DNA of 64,000 nucleotides from Taibaiella sp. (GTDB lineage: Bacteria; Bacteroidota; Bacteroidia; Chitinophagales; Chitinophagaceae), in NCBI GenBank assembly GCA_019739295.1, contig JAHHDV010000037.1, positions 28,437-92,436 of the forward strand, written 5' to 3'. Position 1 is the stretch's first letter; each line of letters begins with the position of its first letter. The notes under the pieces are model-generated. The model saw only the letters and a program-made list of their open reading frames with translations. It was not told where the DNA came from and searched no databases. Of this stretch, positions 46,508 to 55,184 are shown piece by piece. The translations under genes were made by a program, and so were the position numbers.

Positions 46508-47461
46508 ATGGCACAAAAATTTTCTATCGGGGTGGATATTGGCGGTACAAATGTAGCCTATGGGATCGTAGATGAGCAGGGAAATATAGGGTATGAGAAA
46601 TGGTGGGCAACTGCATCCCTTCCCTCCGTCAGGGCATTGGCAGAAAGGATAAAAAAACGATGTGCAAAAACCATTCCGGGTATTCGCTTGAAGATTGCCG
46701 GGGTATCGGGATCGGTGCTCCTTCCGCTAATGCCAAGGCCGGGTGCATCCACCATTCGGCCAATCTTCCCTGGTATGGAGTGGTCGAAGTCCTGCCTGAA
46801 TTTGAGGCTGTTTTTTAATATTCCGGTAAGCCTGGCGAATGATGCCAATGCGACAGCCTTTGGCGAGGGAAAGTTCGGAGGGGCAAGCGGACTGGAAAAT
46901 TATGCGGTGATCACCATAGGTACGGGAATAGGATCGGGAATTATCTGTAATGGAAAGATCATTGAAGGTTTCGATGGGAATGGCGGAGAATTCGGGCATA
47001 CGGTTGTAGCGGCAGGTGGCAGGCTATGTGGCTGCGGCAGAAAAGGATGCCTGGAAACGTATACTTCTGCTTCCGGCATCAGGACCACAGCCATGGAGCT
47101 TGCCGCGCTTCAGGAATACAATTCCCCATTATCTGTTTACATCAGGTCCGGCAATCCTTTCGACAGCAAGCTGGTTTTCGATTACCTCCTGGATGGCGAT
47201 TTACTGGCCAGGGAGGTCTTTCGGCAAACCGGTGAATGCCTGGGTATGGCTATTGCCAATCTGGTGACGTTATTGGGACTGGAGCGGATCTTTTTATTTG
47301 GCGGACCCGTTAAGGCCGGTGAAGCATTATTGGAGCCTATACGGCAAGCTTTCAAAAAAAATGTGATTATGTATTACCGGCAGAATGTCAGGATTGAAGC
47401 AACACAATTGCCGGAGCGGAATTCCGCAATCCTGGGCGCAGCCTCCCTGGTCAAGTCATAA
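46508..47461 (+). CDS. ROK-family sugar kinase (glucokinase-like) with two compensating frameshifts
   Basis: A 317-residue protein: phosphate-binding VDIGGTNVAYGIVD (9-22), NDANATAFGE with the catalytic Asp, GTGIGSGII, HTVVAAGGRLCGCGRKGCLE (zinc-binding CxCGxxGCxE), and FLFGGPVKAG. Between about 46650 and 46815 the reading is in a wrong frame; the proper one gives GIGIGAPSANAKAGCIHHSANLPWYG and PEFEAVFNIPVSL. One A appears to be missing near 46650 and one T added near 46811-46816. It should phosphorylate glucose or a related sugar imported by the divergent transporter. Confidence 0.88.
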   Translation: MAQKFSIGVDIGGTNVAYGIVDEQGNIGYEKWWATASLPSVRALAERIKKRCAKTIPGIRLKIAGVSGSVLLPLMPRPGASTIRPIFPGMEWSKSCLNLRLFFNIPVSLANDANATAFGEGKFGGASGLENYAVITIGTGIGSGIICNGKIIEGFDGNGGEFGHTVVAAGGRLCGCGRKGCLETYTSASGIRTTAMELAALQEYNSPLSVYIRSGNPFDSKLVFDYLLDGDLLAREVFRQTGECLGMAIANLVTLLGLERIFLFGGPVKAGEALLEPIRQAFKKNVIMYYRQNVRIEATQLPERNSAILGAASLVKS

Positions 47462-47519
47462 AATATTTAGAATATGCAATAATTCCCGTCCTTGGTCTGT
47501 CCTGGTATGAATATTATTG

Positions 47520-47527
47520 TATTTTTG
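47520..47527 (+). promoter_or_regulatory. -7 element of the PBP1A gene promoter
   Basis: TATTTTTG matches the -7 consensus 24 bp upstream of the ATG at 47551. The -33 element is not clear. Confidence 0.35.
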
Positions 47528-47550
47528 AGCAACAATTAGTATAACTATAT

Positions 47551-49896
47551 ATGGGAAAATTCTTGATAAAATGGTTGTGGATTATATTTATATCCGGGAT
47601 CGTTTTTTTCGCAGGTTCAATTGCAGCTATTGAAATGGGGATGTTGGGGTATATGCCATCCATAGAAGAACTTGAAAATCCTACCAGTAATGAAGCCTCT
47701 ACAGTATATGCGGCAGATGGTACGATCCTGGGGAAATATTTCTATGAAAACCGTACACCCATTGAATACAAGGAAATCTCTCCCAATATCATCAATGCAT
47801 TGGTGGCTACCGAGGACGAACGCTTTTATGATCATTCCGGAATAGATGGCATCGCTATCCTGAGGGCAGTTTTTAATTTTGGCAATAAAGGCGGAGGCTC
47901 TACCATTACGCAGCAGCTTGCTAAAAATTTATTCCCGAGAAAAGATTATAATAAGTTCACCATACTGTTTGTCAAGCTGAAAGAGTGGATTACAGCAGTA
48001 AAGCTGGAACGGAATCTGACGAAAGAAGAGATCATCACCCTTTACCTGAATACTGTTCCTTTCGGGGGTAATATATTTGGTATCAAGACAGCAGCCAATA
48101 CTTTTTACAGTAAAGAACCCAAAGACCTGACAGTAGATGAAGCAGCTATTCTGGTAGGGATGCTGAAAGCGAATACAAGATATAACCCTAAGAGAAATCC
48201 TGAAAACGCAAAAGGAAGAAGGAATGTCGTGATCCAGAAAATGGTCGATAACCAATATCTTTCTCCTTCTGAAGGGAACCAATTGATGGACCTGCCCATC
48301 AAGCTGAATTATAGGAAGATAGATCATCATTCGGGCAGAGCCCCTTATTTCCGGCAGGTATTGGAGCAGGAGTTAAAAAGATGGTGTAAAACACATACCA
48401 AGCCTGACGGCACGCAGTATGATATCTATAAAGACGGGTTACAGATTTATACCACTATCGATTCCAGAATGCAGACCTATGCGGAAGAAGCGGTAGAAGA
48501 ACACCTCGTTAAGATGCAGCCCATATTTGTATCCCAGGGTAACATCAAGAGTGGTTCTGTATGGAATGGAAAAGTCAGGCAAAATGAGCTGAACAGGCAT
48601 ATCGTGAATTCTGACCGTTATCAGTCTATGAAGGAGGAGGGCATGTCCCACGAAGAAATCGTCAAAGAGTTCAACGAGCCGGTCAGGATGCAGGTCTTTA
48701 CTTATAGAAATGAGGCGCATGTGAAGGACACTACGATGTCTCCTTTGGATTCTATCAAGTATATGAGGGCCTTCCTTCAGGCAGGATTTATGGTCATGGA
48801 TCCGTTTACAGGAGAGGTAAAAGCCTGGGTCGGTGGGATCAACCACAAATATTTCCAGCTGGATCATGTGAACCAGGGTACCAAGAGGCAGGTAGGTTCT
48901 ACCATCAAACCTTTTGTTTATACTATGGCTATCGATCATGGTATCAGCCCATGCAGCAGCATTTCTACAGCTCCGCAGAAATTCCCGGGACAGAAACCAT
49001 ATGATGCGGGCGGATCGAAATTTGGAGCGCTAAGTATGAATAGCGCGTTAGCTGCCTCGATCAACAATGCCAGCCTGTACCTCCTGAAGCAGGTCGGTAT
49101 TAATAATTTTGTTGATTTTATCAAGACTACCGGTATCTCCAGCAATATTGAGAAAGTACCTTCTATCGCCCTGGGGGTATCTGATATCTCTGTCTATGAA
49201 ATGCTTTGGGCATATACGATATTTCCTAACCTGGGGATGAACAACAGGCCTATTATGATCATGAAGATCACAGATAAGAACGGGAACGTGCTGGAGACAT
49301 TTAGCCCTGAATCCAAAGAGATTATCTCTTCTGCTACTGCTATGAAAATGATCAAAATGATGCAAGGTGTAGTGGATAAGGGCACGGCTGCCAGCCTGAG
49401 ATCGTACGGGCTGACCGGGGATATGGCAGGTAAAACCGGTACGACCAATAACCAGGCAGATGCTTGGTTTATCGGCTATACCCCGCAATTGCTAGCAGGT
49501 GCCTGGGTAGGATGTGATGACAGGTTCTTAAGATTCAATTCCGGTTTGGGACAAGGTGCAAAAGCGGCGCTCCCCATTTTTGGATTGTTCTTTAAGAAAT
49601 TGAAAAATGACCCGTCTACAGGATTTGATATGACCAGGAAATTCGAATTTCCCAAAGGATTTGATTTTTGTGCTGCGGGAGCAGGAACCGGGAGAACATC
49701 CGGAGCTATCTATACAGATACGGAAGAACCGGACGGATCAGATGAATCCGATAGCACAGATAATGTTGGCCCGGGCGGTATGGAAAAAGGTCCTGAAGAT
49801 AAGGTCATTAAAGAAGAAATGATCAGGGATGAGGATGGAAATATCAAAGAGGAAATCCCTAATTACCCGGGTTCTCCCAATGAGTATATAGAATAG
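47551..49896 (+). CDS. Bifunctional penicillin-binding protein 1A
   Basis: A 781-residue class A PBP. It has one N-terminal transmembrane helix, the GT51 glycosyltransferase domain (catalytic Glu88 in ATEDERFYDHSGID; GGSTITQQLAKNLF) and the transpeptidase domain with Ser450 in STIKPFVY, SxN (SINNAS) and KTGTT. A Gly/Asp/Glu-rich C-terminal tail follows. It polymerises and cross-links peptidoglycan. It starts 90 bp after the ROK gene and ends at a terminator shared with the convergent sucA. Complete. Confidence 0.94.
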   Translation: MGKFLIKWLWIIFISGIVFFAGSIAAIEMGMLGYMPSIEELENPTSNEASTVYAADGTILGKYFYENRTPIEYKEISPNIINALVATEDERFYDHSGIDGIAILRAVFNFGNKGGGSTITQQLAKNLFPRKDYNKFTILFVKLKEWITAVKLERNLTKEEIITLYLNTVPFGGNIFGIKTAANTFYSKEPKDLTVDEAAILVGMLKANTRYNPKRNPENAKGRRNVVIQKMVDNQYLSPSEGNQLMDLPIKLNYRKIDHHSGRAPYFRQVLEQELKRWCKTHTKPDGTQYDIYKDGLQIYTTIDSRMQTYAEEAVEEHLVKMQPIFVSQGNIKSGSVWNGKVRQNELNRHIVNSDRYQSMKEEGMSHEEIVKEFNEPVRMQVFTYRNEAHVKDTTMSPLDSIKYMRAFLQAGFMVMDPFTGEVKAWVGGINHKYFQLDHVNQGTKRQVGSTIKPFVYTMAIDHGISPCSSISTAPQKFPGQKPYDAGGSKFGALSMNSALAASINNASLYLLKQVGINNFVDFIKTTGISSNIEKVPSIALGVSDISVYEMLWAYTIFPNLGMNNRPIMIMKITDKNGNVLETFSPESKEIISSATAMKMIKMMQGVVDKGTAASLRSYGLTGDMAGKTGTTNNQADAWFIGYTPQLLAGAWVGCDDRFLRFNSGLGQGAKAALPIFGLFFKKLKNDPSTGFDMTRKFEFPKGFDFCAAGAGTGRTSGAIYTDTEEPDGSDESDSTDNVGPGGMEKGPEDKVIKEEMIRDEDGNIKEEIPNYPGSPNEYIE

Positions 49897-49920
49897 GCGT
49901 TTACTTTGTATTTTCAATCC

Positions 49921-49985
49921 CCTTAAAACTGTTTTAAGGCAAAACCCTGAAGCTAAATAACCAGCGCTTCGGGGTTTTGCTTTAA
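49921..49985. terminator. Bidirectional terminator region between PBP1A and sucA
   Basis: Two hairpins: CCTTAAAAC/GTTTTAAGG (49921-49939) and GCAAAACCCTGAAGC/GCTTCGGGGTTTTGC (49939-49953 with 49966-49980, one G-T pair). They lie between convergent genes. Confidence 0.7.
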
Positions 49986-50134
49986 GGGATAATTCCAGCT
50001 GATTGCATATTCTTTAGAACCGGACCAGGAATCAGGTACCGGAGTGCTTTTGGGACTGGGATTGAACCCCAAAAAAAAAGACCCCCACAAGCATAACGGC
50101 TCCCGGAGGTCTGAAACTTGTTTGTTGACCAGGT

Positions 50135-52862
50135 CTATATGGCAAAAAGCTTCTTCTACCAGCATCTTTTGCTCTTCGATATGCTTCTTGGCGAAACCCG
50201 TAGAAGTAGCAGCACTTGCCTGGCGGGTCAGGTAGCCTAAGTTGATGCCTGTCAGGTTCATCTTCAGGAAGCTGGCCGCACCCATGTTGCGGGGCTCTTC
50301 CTGGACCCAAAGCCATTGGGCTGATCTATATTTTTCATACACAGCTTGCAATTGCTTCATCGGCAGCGGGTAGATTTGCTCCATTCTGATGACAGCTACA
50401 TCTTCTCTCTCTTCAGCTATCTGCTTATCACTCAGGTCAAAATATACCTTGCCGGAACATAACAATACACGTTTTACCTTGGACGGGTCTTTGATGAATT
50501 CATCATCGATCACTTCCTGGAACCCGCGATTCGCGAGCTCTTCAATGTCAGAGTAGGAACGCTCATGCCTCAGGTTAGCTTTTGGTGAGAAGTTCACCAT
50601 CGGCTTGCGGAATGGGAATTTCATTTGTCTTCTCAATCCATGGAAAAAGTTTGAAGCAGTAGTGATATTCGTTACGATGATATTCTGTTCAGCTGCATTC
50701 TGCAGGAATCTTTCCATACGGGCACTGGAATGGTCCGGGCCTCCGCCTTCATAACCGTGAGGCAGCAGCATTACCATACCATTCTGCAGGTTCCATTTAG
50801 CTTCCGCACTGGTAATGTACTGGTCGATAACCATCTGTGCACCGTTGACAAAATCCCCGTATTGTGCTTCCCAAAGTACCAGGTTATTAGGATTGGCCAT
50901 AGCGTAGCCATATTCGAATCCCAGAACAGCATATTCACTCAACAACGAATTGAAAATATAAAAATCACCTTTCGAATCCGGTACCTGGCTTAACCTGTTG
51001 TATTTTTCCCCGGAGTTCTCGTCTACGATGACAGCATGCCTGTGAGAGAAAGTACCTCTTTCCACATCTTCTCCCGATATTCTTACGTCATGGCCCTCCT
51101 GCATCAATGTGGCATAAGCCATCAGTTCCCCTGTGGCCCAATCGATCTTTTGCTGTTCTTCAAACAGCTTGGTTTTATCTCCGAATAATTTGGTGATCTT
51201 ACGAAGGGGATGAATCTGCTCAGGGAAGTTCATTAACGCATTAAAAACCTCCTTTATCCTCTCCAGGCTGACTTTGGTATCGTATTGGACCTCAAAATCT
51301 GCTTCAGCGCTTTTCCTTAATTCCTTCCACCATTTTTCAGGAAGCTGTACCTGATACGGCAGCTTGTTTTGTTTATTTTCATCCAACCTGTCCTGAAGTT
51401 CATTCCAGAACTTTTTCTCCAGCTCTGTAGCATACTGTTTTACTTCCTCTTTGCCGGAATCCATCAATTGCTTCATATACAACTCGCGTATATTGGGATG
51501 TTTCTCGATAGTCTTGTACATCATAGGCTGGGTAAACTTGGGTTCATCACCCTCGTTGTGTCCATGACGACGATAGCAGACCATATCAATAAATACATCC
51601 TTATTGAATTTCTGCCGGTACTTTACAGCGAAAATACAAGCTTTTACTACTGCTTCAGGATCATCCCCATTTACGTGAAGTACAGGAGCATGAATAGTAG
51701 AAGCGATACTGGTACAGTATGCGGAAGATCTCGCATCTTTGAAGTCAGTGGTAAAGCCGATCTGATTATTGACAACGAAGTGAATGGTACCTCCTACGGT
51801 ATATCCGTTCAATTTGTACATCTGGAGTAATTCATATATGACGCCTTGGCCGGCAAGTGCGGCATCTCCATGGATTAAAATAGGAAGTACGCAGTCGTAT
51901 TCTGAACCATAAATGATTTCTGCCTTAGCACGGGCAAACCCGGTGACAACCGGATCCACAACTTCCAGATGAGAAGGATTGGGGAGCAGTTGTACATTGA
52001 CATCATTCCCGTTTAGCGTTTTGATATTGGATCGATAACCTAAATGGTATTTCACATCACCCGACCCCAGCTGATCATCTTTTGGCACTATTCCTTCGAA
52101 TTCAGTAAAGATCTGATCATACGTTTTGCGAAGGATATTAGCAAGTACATTCAATCTGCCCCGATGCGCCATACCGATGATCACTTCCTGTACTCCTCCG
52201 TCGGAGCCGGTATTGATGATAGCATCCAGACCGGGAATCATACTCTCTCCGCCTTCCAGCCCGAATCTCTTTTGTCCTATGAATTTAGTCTGAAGAAATT
52301 TCTCAAAGATGACACCGTAGTTCAGCTTCTCCAGGATCCTCTTCTGAACATCCAAAGGAAGCTCTTCCAGCATAAAATCTTCAAAACTACGCTGGATCCA
52401 GTCATGCTCTTCTACGCTGACCACATATGTGTATTGAATACCTACATGTCCGGCATATATTTTATGCAGTTTATCTAAGATTTCCTGGAGTGTAGCATTC
52501 TCCAAACCGATGTGCTTACCGGCAGCAAACCGCTCTTTCAGGTCAGCCTCTGTCAGTTTAAAATCGGAAAGATCCAATTCCGGTTTCCGATCTATTCTCT
52601 CCCGGATAGGATTGGTCTTTGCTAAAAGGTGTCCTCTCTTTCTGAAATCTCTGATAAACTGGTATACCTTCATTTCTTTGTACAGCTGCTCCGCTGACAT
52701 GGTTGCAGCTTCACCATCACCTGTTTTGCTGATGGCAAAATCAAAACCCTCAAAGAATTTTTTAAACTCGGGATCAACTTGGTCTGGGTTGGCTCTGTAA
52801 GACTCATAGAGATTTTCTATGTACTCGGGGTGAGAATTAGTTACAAATGTGAAATCTTTCAT
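50135..52862 (-). CDS. sucA: 2-oxoglutarate dehydrogenase E1 component (C-terminal frameshift)
   Basis: The start is set at ATG 52862 (MKDFTFVTNSHPEYIENLYESYRANPD). It is a thiamine-diphosphate enzyme of the TCA cycle that decarboxylates 2-oxoglutarate and passes succinyl to SucB. Motifs include GMAHRGRLNVL, HGDAALAGQGVIYE, CYRRHGHNEGDEP, ERGTFSHRHAV and LLPHGYEGGGPDHSSARMERFLQ (kept in pieces). As sequenced, the frame runs on to 49953. One extra T just after GAAGC (about 50141-50145) causes this; without it the protein ends normally as EEAFAI with stop at 50135-50137, about 909 residues. The partner sucB is not in the window. Confidence 0.93.
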
Positions 52863-52904
52863 TTTAAAATTGAAATAATAAAAATATTTATAGGCGAAAT
52901 CGCC

Positions 52905-52935
52905 CAAAGTTAAGCCTTAAAATGCTGTGTACAAA
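52905..52935 (-). promoter_or_regulatory. sucA promoter
   Basis: On the minus strand TTTG (52932-52935), 19 bp, TAACTTTG (52905-52912): both elements match consensus. The leader is about 38 nt. Confidence 0.7.
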
Positions 52936-53018
52936 AAAATGAGTTGCTAAATTGATATGAAATGTAAGGATGTGAATAAACCGGGGAGAGGATCCGTTTG
53001 CTTGGTGACATGCTTCCG

Positions 53019-53634
53019 TTACTCGGGTTCAAACGGGCCTGCTCCCATCCTGATCAGCTCCGGCTCTCCGGAGGTGAAATCTATCACGGTAGAAGCCAGG
53101 TGCTGGCCTGTTCCTCCGTCTACCACATAATCTACCATATGCCCAAAATATTCTTCAATCACTTCAGGATCGGTAAGGTATTCTATATCTTCTTCCATAG
53201 GCAGAGAAGTACTCACAATGGGATTGCCAAGAGCAGCGATGATATGTTGGGAAATGGGGTGATCGGGAATCCTGATCCCCACAGTATCTTTTTTTGTTTT
53301 CAGGATCCTGGGGACTTCCCTGCTTGCTTCCAGGATGCAGGTGTACGGACCGGGAAGGATCTCTTTCAGCATCCTGAATGTAGGCGTACTGATTCCTTTG
53401 GTGTATTTGCTGACCTCACTCAGATCTTGACAAATAAAGGAAAACTGTGCATGTTTAGGTTGGATGTTTTTGATTCTGCAGATTCTTTCTATGGCTTTCT
53501 GAGCATAAATATTACACCCCTATCCCATATATAGTGTCCGTAGGGTAGATGATCACAGCATCTTCTTCCAAAGCTTCAATCAATAATTGAACTTTTCGTT
53601 TGTCAGGATTGTCAGGATGAATATGTATGAGCAT
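53019..53634 (-). CDS. YciO-like Sua5/YrdC-domain protein (frameshifted)
   Basis: The start is ATG 53634 (MLIHIHPDNPDKRKVQLLI). Sua5/YrdC motifs are YPTDTIYGIGC, SFICQDLSEVSKYT, LPGPYTCILEASREVP, TVGIRIPDHPI and STSL. Sequence and order are those of YciO rather than TsaC. One extra G near 53519-53521 (GGGGTGT) breaks the frame after YGIG; joined length is about 204. Sua5-fold proteins make threonylcarbamoyl-AMP from threonine, bicarbonate and ATP; YciO has weak or uncertain activity in E. coli. tsaE lies elsewhere in this window. Confidence 0.85.
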
Positions 53635-53761
53635 GACGGCTTTTGTATTTTCTCTTTCGATCTGTGATCGCTATTCAAATCTAAATCATTTCCGGCAATA
53701 TTCAAACTTTACGTATCCATACAAAGAAAAGAGTATCCAGGTAAATGATAGGACGACAGGC

Positions 53762-55046
53762 TTAAAGCGCAGGGTTGTTTTCTGCCTGTTCCTCATCCAT
53801 TTGCTTAATGGTATGCTCCGGCTGTATGATCAGTCTTAAAGAACTGTCATTGGTAAAATAGCTGATCATCCAATTGATAAAGGTAATCAGTTTATTGCGT
53901 ACACTTAAGATCAGCATCAGGTGCAGGAACATCCAGAACATCCAGGCAATCCGGCCGTGGAAGCTGAACTTCGGCAGATCCACCACTGCTTTTCTTTTAC
54001 CAATAGTAGCCATAGCACCCTGGTCCTGGTATTCAAATTCTTTCCATTGGGAAGAGGCTTTCCTTAAGTTCTTTCCGAGATTTTTCCCCTGGTTGTTCGC
54101 TACATTGGCTACCTGAGGGTGGCCATTGGGATATTTGGGGGTTTCCATATATGCAATATCCCCTATTGCAAAAATATCTTCAGTACCCAGTACCCGGTTA
54201 TACCGGTCCACTTTAATCCTGTCTCCCCTCATCTTCACATCAGGGTCAAGCCCATCTATGTAATTTCCCGTCACACCTGCAGCCCAGATCAACTGATTGG
54301 TAATGATCGTGCTGCCATCTGCAAATCGGACCGTATGCCCGTCATAAGCCTGTACCAGCGATCCTGTCCTGACCTGTACACCCATCTCTTCCAGATATTT
54401 CCTGGACATCCTGTGGGACATTTCAGACATAGGTCCCAACAGGTCCTTCCCGGCTTCTATCAGGTAAATATCCAATTCTGAGAAATCCATATCCGGGATG
54501 TCTTTGGGAAGAATATTATTTTTTAGCTCAACCAGTGCACCTGCCAGTTCTACCCCGGTTGGTCCCCCTCCCACGATGACGATGTTCATATAGGGCGCCA
54601 ACTGGCCGGCCGGGAGCGATAATGTCTTTTCAAAATTACTCAGGATACGGTTTCTCAGGGATAATGCTTCCGGAATAGACTTCATAGGCAGGGCATGATC
54701 TTTAATCTCCGCATTCCCGAAAAAATTGGTGGTACAGCCTGTAGCAATGACCAGCTGGTCATACTCAAAATCCCCGATATCCGTTTTCACTGTTTTTGCA
54801 GCTTTGTCGATATGTTTCACTTCAGCTAACCTGAAGCTTACATTTTTATATTTTTGAAAATGCTTCCTCAGGGGAAATGAAATACTGGATGCTTCCAGCC
54901 GTGCCGTGGCTACCTGGTAGAATAACGGCTGGAATTGGTGATAATTGAGTTTATCAATGACTAAAACTTCAGCCTTACTGTTCTTTAAATACCTGACTAC
55001 ATTAAGACCTGCAAATCCGGCTCCGATGACAATGATTTTTTTTCAT
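53762..55046 (-). CDS. ndh: Type II NADH dehydrogenase (frameshifted at the N terminus)
   Basis: About 427 residues. The FAD-binding GAGFAGLN near the N terminus and the NADH-binding GGGPTGVELAGAL mark the two Rossmann folds, and the C-terminal helix (MFWMFLHLMLILSVRNK) binds the membrane. It oxidises NADH and reduces quinone without pumping protons. The true start is ATG 55046, but a run of eight A after it (seven expected) shifts the frame, so the intact reading only starts at about 54820 with GTG. No partner gene; divergent from the M16 peptidase gene. Confidence 0.9.
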
Positions 55047-55139
55047 AGGATGAAGTTTGAACTAATAGAAGAAATGCCCGTATTGGTCGAAATAAAAGCA
55101 TAGAAGGTAGAAAATAGACCAAGATTGTAGAATTGATTC

Positions 55140-55147
55140 TATATTTG
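55140..55147 (+). promoter_or_regulatory. -7 element upstream of the M16 peptidase gene
   Basis: TATATTTG, consensus match 37 bp before the ATG at 55185; the -33 element is not well spaced. Confidence 0.3.
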
Positions 55148-55184
55148 ACACTGTAAAAGTAAATCAATTCAACATCTTTACTCC

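Noticed and set aside
46600..46818. A separate small plus-strand gene inside the ROK kinase
   Set aside because: Its sequence is the proper middle part of the ROK kinase in the correct frame, not a separate gene.
52998..53534. Plus-strand open frame of 178 codons opposite the yciO-like gene
   Set aside because: It reads antisense to a conserved Sua5/YrdC-domain gene that merely carries one frameshift.
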